Source of the DNA: an uncultured Rhodospirillaceae bacterium
GTDB taxonomy: Bacteria > Pseudomonadota > Alphaproteobacteria > UBA8366
DNA length: 53,918 bases
Assembly (NCBI GenBank): GCA_913043025.1
Contig: CAJWLM010000018.1
Location: 1 to 53,918 of the forward strand
Direction: 5' to 3'
Part shown: piece by piece, positions 25,775-33,519 of the stretch
Layout: each line of letters begins with the position of its first letter
Position numbering within the stretch: the stretch's first letter is position 1
Made by a program: the position numbers and the translations under genes
Notes under the pieces: generated by a model
The model's input: only the letters and a program-made list of their open reading frames with translations
Databases searched by the model: none
What the model was told of the DNA's origin: nothing

Positions 25775-28006
25775 ATGAACAAACAAATGCTTATCGACGC
25801 ATCTCAGCCCGAGGAGACGCGTGTCGTAGTTATGAAGGACAGTCGTATCGAGGACTTCGATTATGATTTCGAGGCTAAGAAACAACTTAAAGGCAATATA
25901 TATCTAGCAAAAGTCACTCGGGTGGAGCCATCACTGCAGGCAGCCTTTGTCGATTATGGTGGGAACCGTCACGGTTTTTTAGCTTTCAACGAAATTCATC
26001 CCGATTATTACAAAATTCCAATTGCTGATCGAGAAAAGCTCATCGCAGAAGAGACAGATAACGATGAGGCCGGTGAGGAAACAGATGATGTTGATACCGT
26101 AGAGACTGTCGGCGGAGATGACCTAGAGGATTTAGAAAAAAGGCGTCGGAGGTTAAGACGGCGTTATAAAATTCAGGAGGTGATAAAGAGAAGTCAAATA
26201 ATCCTGGTTCAAGTTGTAAAAGAAGAACGTGGCAATAAGGGTGCTGCCCTCACCACTTATCTTTCGCTACCTGGGCGTTACTGTGTGTTAATGCCTAACA
26301 CGGCTCGCGGAGGTGGTATTAGCCGCAAAATTACCAATCAAAATGATCGTAAAAGATTAAAAAATATTCTTGATGAATTTGGCATCCCAAGCGGCATGAC
26401 GGTTATCGTCCGAACTGCTGGCTCAGAGAGAACAAAGGCCGAGATCAAACGGGATTATAATTACCTGATACGGTTGTGGAATACGATCCGGGAGCAAACA
26501 CTGCAGTCGATTGCACCCACGCTAATTTATGAAGAAGCAAATCTGGTCAAACGCGCCATTCGTGATCTCTACAGCAAGGAAATTGACGAAGTCTTTGTTG
26601 ACGGCAATGAGGCTTACCGTATTGCCAAAGACATGATGAAAACTCTGATGCCAAGCCACGCAAAGAAAGTTCAACCCTACAAAAATGGTGGCACTCCCCT
26701 ATTCCACAAATATCAAGTAGAGGGCCAACTGAACAGCATAAATAGTCCTCAGGTACAGCTTCGCTCTGGAGGTTCTGTTGTTCTCCATCAGACCGAAGCT
26801 TTGGTGGCAATTGATGTCAATTCTGGCCGCGCAACGCGGGAACGTCATATCGAAGAAACAGCACTTAGAACAAATTTAGAAGCTGCTGAAGAGATCGCGC
26901 GCCAGCTCAGACTGCGAGATTTGGCAGGGCTTATAGTGATTGATTTCATAGACATGGAAGAGAACCGGAATAATCATGCAGTAGAACGCCGACTGAAAGA
27001 CTCATTACGGGCCGATAGAGCTCGTATCCAAGTCGGCAGGATAAGCCACTTTGGATTGCTCGAAATGTCCCGCCAGCGATTACGCCCGAGCTTGACGGAA
27101 ATTTCCAGCGAAATCTGCGCTCATTGCGGTGGCACCGGTCTACTGCGGTCAATAGAGTGGTCCGCATTGTACACTCTACGATCAGTTGAAGAAGAGGCAA
27201 TAAAAAGTAAGCCTGATAAAATCACCGTTTGTGTACATCCTGACTGCGCCCTTTACATACTCAATCACAAGCGAGGTGCGCTGGCCAATATTGAGGAACG
27301 ATATGACATTAATGTAACGGTTGTTGCAAACAACGATCTGGGTGGCGAAACTTGTATGTTTCAAGGTGAGAACGGCGAGAGAACCTCACCCACGGCACGG
27401 AAAAGTACTGATAGTGAAAATGATGGGAAGAGATACAAGCGATCTCGCAGGCGTAGGCGCGGTCGTAATGAAGAAACCCAATCTGAAAATGGGCCTGACA
27501 GCACTAAACAAGCCGACCAAAATAAAGATAATGAAAGCGATGAACGTGAAGGGCAGCGTAAACGTCATAGACGAGGTAGACGTGGAGGCAGGCGCCGCGG
27601 GCGCAAGAGTATTCAAGAGAACCTAGAAAATAACGAGGGTCAATCATCACCTGAATTAACTTCCGAGGGGAAGACAGGCACTCCCAGCCCTGAAAACAAT
27701 AACCTTTCTGGAAACGAGAAGCCCGTTCCTGAAAAAATATCAGAGAAGCAAAAATCGGCACCACGGTATCGCCAAAAAACTACAGACATTTCAAAACAGG
27801 TGGAGCCTGCAAAGGGAAAACAAAAAGAAATAAATACGCCCGAAATTCAGAAAACCGATTCTAAAGACAGCCCTAAATCGGGTATTACCCAGAAGAAGTC
27901 TAAGCCATCAGAAAAGAAGTCAGCTCCTACAAGTACTGCGACGTCTGCCGACAACAATGCTAAGACGGAAAAACGCAAGGGCTGGTGGAATAAGGTTCTT
28001 GATTAA
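25775..28006 (+). CDS. rne: Ribonuclease E
   Basis: Endoribonuclease initiating mRNA decay and processing rRNA and tRNA precursors. The 743 residues include an S1 domain (about 37-160) interrupted by an acidic-then-basic insertion (92-130, ending RRRRLRRR), the 5' sensor and RNase H-like regions, and the DNase I-like catalytic core with Asp347 (IDVNSG) and Asp390 (IVIDFIDM) as metal ligands. The zinc-link is CAHC (Cys448, Cys451). From about residue 540 the tail is disordered, with Arg-rich RNA-binding blocks and acidic/Lys-rich stretches, ending KGWWNKVLD, which resembles the Trp-Trp C-terminal motif of alphaproteobacterial RNase E. GGAGA precedes the ATG. Its stop overlaps that of the convergent aminotransferase by four bases. 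Confidence 0.96.
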   Translation: MNKQMLIDASQPEETRVVVMKDSRIEDFDYDFEAKKQLKGNIYLAKVTRVEPSLQAAFVDYGGNRHGFLAFNEIHPDYYKIPIADREKLIAEETDNDEAGEETDDVDTVETVGGDDLEDLEKRRRRLRRRYKIQEVIKRSQIILVQVVKEERGNKGAALTTYLSLPGRYCVLMPNTARGGGISRKITNQNDRKRLKNILDEFGIPSGMTVIVRTAGSERTKAEIKRDYNYLIRLWNTIREQTLQSIAPTLIYEEANLVKRAIRDLYSKEIDEVFVDGNEAYRIAKDMMKTLMPSHAKKVQPYKNGGTPLFHKYQVEGQLNSINSPQVQLRSGGSVVLHQTEALVAIDVNSGRATRERHIEETALRTNLEAAEEIARQLRLRDLAGLIVIDFIDMEENRNNHAVERRLKDSLRADRARIQVGRISHFGLLEMSRQRLRPSLTEISSEICAHCGGTGLLRSIEWSALYTLRSVEEEAIKSKPDKITVCVHPDCALYILNHKRGALANIEERYDINVTVVANNDLGGETCMFQGENGERTSPTARKSTDSENDGKRYKRSRRRRRGRNEETQSENGPDSTKQADQNKDNESDEREGQRKRHRRGRRGGRRRGRKSIQENLENNEGQSSPELTSEGKTGTPSPENNNLSGNEKPVPEKISEKQKSAPRYRQKTTDISKQVEPAKGKQKEINTPEIQKTDSKDSPKSGITQKKSKPSEKKSAPTSTATSADNNAKTEKRKGWWNKVLD

Positions 28007-29145
28007 TTTGATCTTTGAAGTTGAGCAATTGCCTGCTCTATAACGTCTGGCGCTTCCGCATAAGAGATGCGAACAGATGTTTTCCCAAAGTTAGGATCAA
28101 AATCACAACCTGGTGTTAGAGCTACTCCAGTTGCATTAAGAATGTCTTGGCAAAATTTCTCACTGTTATTAGTGTGAGCTGATACATCCGCGTAAATGTA
28201 AAAAGCTCCATCGGCTGGAGCGCATCTGTCAAACCCTACATCAGGTAAATTTTCGATTAGAAAATCCCTATTCCTTCGGTATTGTGCCACTAATTTTTCT
28301 AATTCATCATTACAATGGAATGCAGCTTCTGCTGCAACCTGCGAAATTGCAGGCGCACAAATAAATAGATTTTGCTGAAGACATTCTACCGAGTGCAAAA
28401 GCTCTGGGGGTATTACCATCCAACCAATACGCCAACCAGTCATGGAGAAATATTTTGAAAAACTATTGATAACAATAGCATCTGAGTTCAATGACGTAGC
28501 AGTAACTTCTTGGCGCTCATAAGATATCCCATGGTATATCTCGTCAGAAATAAGGCGAATATTCTCAACATCACAGAAGTCTGATAAAGACCCCAATTCT
28601 TCAGGAAGAAGCATAGTGCCGCTTGGATTTGAAGGTGACGCAATAATCAATCCGTCAAGCGGCAGAACTGTCTCCAATAGGCCCGGAGTTGGCTGAAATC
28701 TGCAGTTTGCATCGGTTTGAACAATTACTGGAGTTATTCCAAAAGCCTGCAAAATATGTCGGTAACAGGGATATCCTGGAGAAATTACCGCCACCCTATC
28801 TCCTATATCGAAAGCAGCGAGGAAGCTTAACACGAACCCTGCCGAAGAGCCGGCGGTAACAGCAATTCGTTCAACCGGCACATCAAATTTATAATGATCA
28901 CGGTAGTGTTTAGAAATCGCCTCTCTCAATGAAGGCAATCCAAACGCATCGGTATACCCCAATTGTTCTGAAGTGACCGCACTACCAACCGCTCCAACAA
29001 CTCCCCTTGGAGCGCCGGTGCCAGGCTGGCCAATTTCGAGGTGATAAACCGCTTCTCCATCAAGCTTTTTTTGGTTTGCTGCTTTAAGCACATCCATAAC
29101 CATGAATGATGGGATGCATCCCCTTTTGGAAGCCTTCAACGCCAT
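28003..29145 (-). CDS. Class I/II PLP-dependent aminotransferase
   Basis: A 380-residue fold-type I aminotransferase of the aspartate/aromatic group. The PLP-binding Lys231 lies in NSFSKYFSMTGWRIGW. Asn173 (SPSNPSGT), Asp201 and Tyr204 (SDEIYHG) hold the cofactor, and Arg near the C-terminus (VRISYAEA) should bind the substrate carboxylate. EIGQPGTGAP at the N-terminus is typical of the family. The exact amino acid substrate cannot be read from sequence; the family includes aspartate, aromatic and methionine-related transaminases. The gene is read towards rne, sharing four bases at the stops, and starts 17 bases downstream of the GGT-like gene, so cotranscription with it is likely. Confidence 0.9.
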   Translation of the reverse strand: MALKASKRGCIPSFMVMDVLKAANQKKLDGEAVYHLEIGQPGTGAPRGVVGAVGSAVTSEQLGYTDAFGLPSLREAISKHYRDHYKFDVPVERIAVTAGSSAGFVLSFLAAFDIGDRVAVISPGYPCYRHILQAFGITPVIVQTDANCRFQPTPGLLETVLPLDGLIIASPSNPSGTMLLPEELGSLSDFCDVENIRLISDEIYHGISYERQEVTATSLNSDAIVINSFSKYFSMTGWRIGWMVIPPELLHSVECLQQNLFICAPAISQVAAEAAFHCNDELEKLVAQYRRNRDFLIENLPDVGFDRCAPADGAFYIYADVSAHTNNSEKFCQDILNATGVALTPGCDFDPNFGKTSVRISYAEAPDVIEQAIAQLQRSN

Positions 29146-29162
29146 AAACTTGGTTCCTTTTA

Positions 29163-30653
29163 CTAATCCTTATCACGAATATCTTTTTTGAACCGGGTGC
29201 CAACACCGTAACCCCGTCTATCAGCCTTGACCTGACAAGCTGGATTTCCACGCGAAGCAGGTGGCAGCCCACTTGGACAGTAAAGTGCATTTATTCGGCC
29301 GATCGATCGTACATGCGAGATATTTGTGTTTGAATAATCTACGGTCTCAGTTTTTTCCGCACGACTGACTTTTTCCAAAATTATTGAGCCATCATGCTTT
29401 ATATGTGCTCTGGGATGATCGCTAGCTTGTTGTAGGCTGCCGGCGGACGCCAATAGTACCCTCGCAGCAACTCCTGTCAAAGCAGTAGACCCAGCAGCGC
29501 TGCTATACCCTGATGCGCCAAATAGAAACTTTTGATTTTGTGAGTCTATTGCCAGTAGAAGTGCATTGCTTCGGTTGCCGTTAATTGGTGATAGCGCAAA
29601 TCCTAATCCCGGAAGAAATTTTCCAGTGCCAAACTTTCGCCCCGTCGTCACAGAACAGACTACTGCCAGACCACCACCATCCACAACCACAAACCCACTA
29701 CCCACATTAGGAGTTGCTTCTTCTGCACTTGCAGGCCCCAACGTTTTCGCTAAATCAATGGCTCCAGTTCGGGTTTTCAAAAATGGTAAATCTTTTTTTT
29801 GGCTGAAACGCTGCCAAAACACGGCTGCCCGGTTTTGGTTTTCCGTTACAGGCAAAAAAATTGATTTTCCTTTTATGCGTATTTCTTTTGCGTTCAGCCA
29901 TCGAGGCTTATCAATGCCGAGTACTGTCTGATCAATTTTTTGTCCCTGTGTTCGGGCAATAGAAATAATCCTTTTGGCGAGGGCACCCCGATAAAAAACA
30001 CCAGCCCCCCGCGCACCAATATTGCCTAAAACGGCTCCAAGCTCGATTTGTTGCAAAATAATTCCCTCGCCAAATGGCGACCCAAGGCGATCAAAAAACA
30101 AAGATAGAGCGGTGGCATCATTGGCTAATCTAGGCACTTCTGATTTTAGGTCATTTATAAATCCGCGTGATGTCGTCACACCCTCGCGCGCTATACTGGC
30201 AATTCTATTCAGCAATGAACCCCAGCTCAAACGACCAAACCGGGCATGAAGCCATGCCATTCCACGAACCGACATGGGAATGGATAACTTATCGCCGATA
30301 ACCCCACGCGATGTATTACTAAAATCAAGCACCTTTACTGTTCTTACTTTAGGATCATATACCATACAGGTCCCACCGCTTCCTATTCCGGCTTGGGATG
30401 GGAACGTTACTGCAAGGGTGAAATAGAGTGCTACGGCAGCATCCGCTGCATTCCCTCCACGTGCTAGCATATCACGAGCTGTTAGAACTGCAGTTGGTTC
30501 GTCAGCCACAACAGCTGCGTAGAGTATGGATGGAGGTGTTTTGGGCAGTATCGAATTGGTTGCCTGTTCAATCGAAGAGCAAGCGGTAACGGCAACAAAT
30601 AATACCATTGTGATTAAACGGACGAAACCTTGGTTGCTCCATGCCACTGGCAC
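29163..30653 (-). CDS. Gamma-glutamyltransferase-like lipoprotein
   Basis: A 496-residue Ntn-hydrolase-fold protein related to gamma-glutamyltranspeptidase. The GTG start at 30653 has GAGGAC seven bases upstream and gives a lipoprotein signal (MPVAWSNQGF..., lipobox VTAC, Cys25). The frame extends further upstream without support. Family features: MLARGGNAADAAVAL, GIGSGGTCMVYD, DFSNTSR, and GSGFVVVDGGGLAVVC followed by FGTG and GLGFALSP. In GGT the nucleophile Thr directly precedes the xVVD strand; here the aligned residues are Gly-Ser-Gly, with Ser319 the only hydroxyl. The protein may be inactive, use Ser, or have another role. It is predicted to be envelope-anchored. It is divergent from the M48 protease gene by 37 bases. 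Confidence 0.78.
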   Translation of the reverse strand: MPVAWSNQGFVRLITMVLFVAVTACSSIEQATNSILPKTPPSILYAAVVADEPTAVLTARDMLARGGNAADAAVALYFTLAVTFPSQAGIGSGGTCMVYDPKVRTVKVLDFSNTSRGVIGDKLSIPMSVRGMAWLHARFGRLSWGSLLNRIASIAREGVTTSRGFINDLKSEVPRLANDATALSLFFDRLGSPFGEGIILQQIELGAVLGNIGARGAGVFYRGALAKRIISIARTQGQKIDQTVLGIDKPRWLNAKEIRIKGKSIFLPVTENQNRAAVFWQRFSQKKDLPFLKTRTGAIDLAKTLGPASAEEATPNVGSGFVVVDGGGLAVVCSVTTGRKFGTGKFLPGLGFALSPINGNRSNALLLAIDSQNQKFLFGASGYSSAAGSTALTGVAARVLLASAGSLQQASDHPRAHIKHDGSIILEKVSRAEKTETVDYSNTNISHVRSIGRINALYCPSGLPPASRGNPACQVKADRRGYGVGTRFKKDIRDKD

Positions 30654-30690
30654 TAGTACAGTCCTCAAAAAATACTGCTGGTTGGTTTTT

Positions 30691-32079
30691 ATGTGTTCAA
30701 AATTTTTTGTAAAACGTTTGTATAGTTCTAAAATCATATTGACCATCTTGTTGTGGGGTTGCCTTTCTATTGTGGCGTTTACAAGTACACAAGCTCAGGC
30801 GCAAGCCCCTAGGGTAGTTCGAGACACTGAAATAGAAAATACCATTCGTGCATACGGAGCGCCACTTTTTGAAGCAGCTGGTCTAAGTTTAAGCGCTGTA
30901 AAAATCCGTATTATTTTATCACAAGACCTTAATGCGTTTGTCGCAGGGGGACAGCAGATTTTTATAAACACTGGTCTTTTGAGTCGGGCCGATGACCCCA
31001 GTCAGGTAATTGGTGTGCTCGCCCATGAAATCGGGCACATCGCTGGCGGTCATCTTTCAAGAATCCAGGAGGGGCTACGCAATGCATCAAACCAATCGAT
31101 CATTGCTACAGTGCTTGGTGCTGCAGCAGCTATTGCGGCTGGCCAACCTGAAGGGCTAAGTGGCGCTATCATCGGGGGGCAAGCTCTCGGTCAACGCGCC
31201 TTATTTAAATATACCCAAGGTATGGAACAGGCTGCAGATCAAGCCGGCGTCAATTTTCTCGACAGCACCGAACAATCCTCCAGAGGATTGCTGAACTTTC
31301 TTAAAATATTACAAAAAAATGCTTTATTGTACACGGCCTCCCGTGACCCCTACGCGTCAACACACCCACTCACGCAAGACCGGATATTATTTCTAGAAAA
31401 TCATGTTGCGAGATCTCCCTATTCAAATGTGCCAATGCCACAGCAATATGTAGCGATGCACGCCCGTGCACGCGGTAAAATTAACGGATATGTAAACGAT
31501 CCAGTAAGAACTTTAGAGACCTATAAGGATAGAGATAAAAGTGTTGAGGCGCGTTATGCAAGGGCATATGCGTATATGAAACTTAATGACAAAAAAAATG
31601 CACTCTCCATCGTTGATGAGCTTATATCCGAATCCCCTAAGGATCCTTTTTTTCACGAACTAAAAGGTGACATTTTGAAAGATGCAGCTGATATTAACAG
31701 CGCCATCCTTTCATATACAAAGGCACTAAAAATCATCCCATGGGCAGCATTGATCCGTGTCAATCTTGCCCGCATGCAACTAGCGCTTAATGATCCAAAA
31801 GTGGACGAGGAAATTATCCGAAATGTAAGGAATGCTCTTCGATACGAAAATAAAATACCGGCGCTTTGGCGTCAATTGGCTACAGCGTACGGACGCAGTG
31901 GACAGACGGGAAAAGCATCCCTAGCACTCGCAGAAGAGGCCATGCTGAAAGGAGACTTAAATCGCGCCAAGCAAAATGTTAAGAGAGCGTTAGGAATTTT
32001 GCCTACAGGGTCACCGGAGCATATTCGCGCCCAAGACATTGAGAATGAAATTACAAATGCCTCTATCAAAGAAGATTAA
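30691..32079 (+). CDS. Periplasmic M48 metalloprotease with TPR repeats (BepA-like)
   Basis: A 462-residue secreted protease resembling BepA/YfgC, which helps outer membrane protein and LPS-transporter assembly and degrades misfolded forms. Met 30691 begins MCSKFFVKRLYSSK, a hydrophobic helix and a TQAQAQA cleavage region; the frame runs upstream to 30526 inside the divergent gene without a credible start. The zinc motif is HEIGH (112-116) and the third ligand is probably Glu179 in GMEQAADQAG. A plug-like PLTQDR segment lies near 228-235, then several TPR helices from about 280 to the C-terminus (RYARAYAYMKLNDKKNALSIV). It is followed two bases later by the DsbA-like gene, suggesting a joint envelope quality-control unit. 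Confidence 0.9.
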   Translation: MCSKFFVKRLYSSKIILTILLWGCLSIVAFTSTQAQAQAPRVVRDTEIENTIRAYGAPLFEAAGLSLSAVKIRIILSQDLNAFVAGGQQIFINTGLLSRADDPSQVIGVLAHEIGHIAGGHLSRIQEGLRNASNQSIIATVLGAAAAIAAGQPEGLSGAIIGGQALGQRALFKYTQGMEQAADQAGVNFLDSTEQSSRGLLNFLKILQKNALLYTASRDPYASTHPLTQDRILFLENHVARSPYSNVPMPQQYVAMHARARGKINGYVNDPVRTLETYKDRDKSVEARYARAYAYMKLNDKKNALSIVDELISESPKDPFFHELKGDILKDAADINSAILSYTKALKIIPWAALIRVNLARMQLALNDPKVDEEIIRNVRNALRYENKIPALWRQLATAYGRSGQTGKASLALAEEAMLKGDLNRAKQNVKRALGILPTGSPEHIRAQDIENEITNASIKED

Positions 32080-32081
32080 TA

Positions 32082-32858
32082 ATGGACAGAGTGAAGACTA
32101 ACATGAAGCGATTTTTTATTATACCGGCGTACGCCCTGTTGATTTTGGGGACTTTTTTGTTTTCCAGTTTTTCGGCTAAAGCCGAGTCTTTCACCCCTTT
32201 ACAAAAAAAAGCCATCCAACAGGTTATCCACAATTACCTTCTCGATAAGCCAGAGTTAATCGTCCAAGCAATGGAAAAACTTCGCGAGCGAGAACAGGCA
32301 GAGCAAAACAATAATACCAAAAAATTACTTAGGAAATATTCAAATCGCATTTACCACCATCCAATGTCGCCTTATACAGGTAACAAAGAAGGTGATGTAA
32401 CTTTGGTTGAATTTTTTGATTATCAATGCGGTTATTGTAAACAGGTAACTAAACCAATAATTGCGCTCATAAAAAATGACAAGAAACTACGCGTTGTGTG
32501 GAAAGAACTTCCGATTTTGGGCAAAACCTCGTTAATTGCAGCGACCGCTGCTATGGCTTCTAGAAAACAAGGCAAATACTTTGATTTTCACATCGCGCTA
32601 ATGAATAACCGTGGAGGTTTAAACCGTCAAAGCATTATGAAAATTGCAAAAAGCGTTGGCATAAATACAGTAAAACTTGAAAAAGATATGACTGATTCTG
32701 CAATCAGCACCTATCTTGAAGACACAACCAAGCTTGCACAAATGCTCGGAATAAAAGGAACACCGGGATTTATTATCGGCGAACAAGTCGTGCCAGGGGC
32801 GGCAAGCCTCCAGCAACTGAAAAAATTCATCGAAACAGAACGAAATCGCAAGAAATGA
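32082..32858 (+). CDS. DsbA-family thiol:disulfide oxidoreductase
   Basis: A 258-residue secreted thioredoxin-fold protein. A signal peptide (about 8-34, FSAKAES) is followed by a helical, charged N-terminal extension (about 36-92) like that of Com1/ScsC/BdbD-type proteins, which can oligomerise. The redox motif is C116-G-Y-C119 (DYQCGYCK), and the cis-Pro loop is KGTPGF near residue 228. GYC with an upstream DYQ is typical of the DsbA/Com1 branch that forms or shuffles disulfides in the periplasm. It starts two bases after the M48 protease stop, so translational coupling is likely. Met8 (32103) is an alternative start giving a more standard signal peptide. Confidence 0.9.
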   Translation: MDRVKTNMKRFFIIPAYALLILGTFLFSSFSAKAESFTPLQKKAIQQVIHNYLLDKPELIVQAMEKLREREQAEQNNNTKKLLRKYSNRIYHHPMSPYTGNKEGDVTLVEFFDYQCGYCKQVTKPIIALIKNDKKLRVVWKELPILGKTSLIAATAAMASRKQGKYFDFHIALMNNRGGLNRQSIMKIAKSVGINTVKLEKDMTDSAISTYLEDTTKLAQMLGIKGTPGFIIGEQVVPGAASLQQLKKFIETERNRKK

Positions 32859-32864
32859 TTTATA

Positions 32865-33515
32865 TCAAGGCCGGCAATCAGTAGCCATATCGTGTTGCTG
32901 ATCAGGCGCTGCCTTCTGGAAAGCTTGATGTCGAGCACAATGAGCATCAATGCTCTTTAATGTTGGGAATGCGTCCAAGTCCAGAAAATCATAGCGTTTC
33001 GCCGCATAAAGCTGTGGCACTAGGAAACAATCAGCCATCGTAGGAGTGTCACCGTGACAGAATTTACCTGTTGATGGATCTTTACTTAGCCAATCCTCAA
33101 GCATGTTCAGCCCCTGATTTGCCCAGTGTGCATACCATTCATCACGTGTGCTGGCGGTGAATTTCCTTGTAAGGTAATCTCTAGTTCGGCTTGCAAGGCG
33201 TGGATGCATTTCGCAAGCCACAGCTTGCGCGACCGAACGCACGCGCGCTCTTCCGCCCGGGTCTCCTGGTAGCAAGGAAGGTGTTGGATATGTCTCTTCA
33301 AGATATTCAAATATTGCTACTGATTGGCTTATCGTTAATCCATTGTCTTGTAAGGTAGGTACGATTGATTGGGGATTTACAGCTGCGTACTCACTTTTCC
33401 ATTGCTCGCGCTTAGCAAGGTTAATTGCCACAATTTCGCTCTCTAAACATTTTAATGCCAGAGCAATTCGTACACGGTAAGCAGCTGAGGATCGCCAATA
33501 TGTGTAGAGTTTCAA
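32865..33515 (-). CDS. maiA: Maleylacetoacetate isomerase (zeta-class glutathione S-transferase)
   Basis: Glutathione-dependent cis-trans isomerase converting maleylacetoacetate to fumarylacetoacetate in tyrosine/homogentisate breakdown. The 216 residues have the thioredoxin-fold GST N-domain with the zeta signature SSAAYRVRIAL (9-19) that supplies the catalytic Ser, NPQSIVPTL and ISQSVAIFEYLEE, and a helical C-domain with TMADCFLVPQLYAAKRY. The length is normal. No other tyrosine-degradation gene is in the window, so the physiological substrate could be another maleyl compound. The stop is five bases from that of the convergent DsbA-like gene; the S9 peptidase gene lies four bases upstream on the same strand, suggesting cotranscription. 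Confidence 0.9.
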   Translation of the reverse strand: MKLYTYWRSSAAYRVRIALALKCLESEIVAINLAKREQWKSEYAAVNPQSIVPTLQDNGLTISQSVAIFEYLEETYPTPSLLPGDPGGRARVRSVAQAVACEMHPRLASRTRDYLTRKFTASTRDEWYAHWANQGLNMLEDWLSKDPSTGKFCHGDTPTMADCFLVPQLYAAKRYDFLDLDAFPTLKSIDAHCARHQAFQKAAPDQQHDMATDCRP

Positions 33516-33519
33516 TAAA

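Noticed and set aside
25504-25866. 120-codon plus-strand frame overlapping the rne start
   Set aside because: It runs 92 bases into rne in another frame, has no recognisable domain or ribosome binding site, and rne has a good GGAGA and conserved N-terminus. More likely leader sequence.
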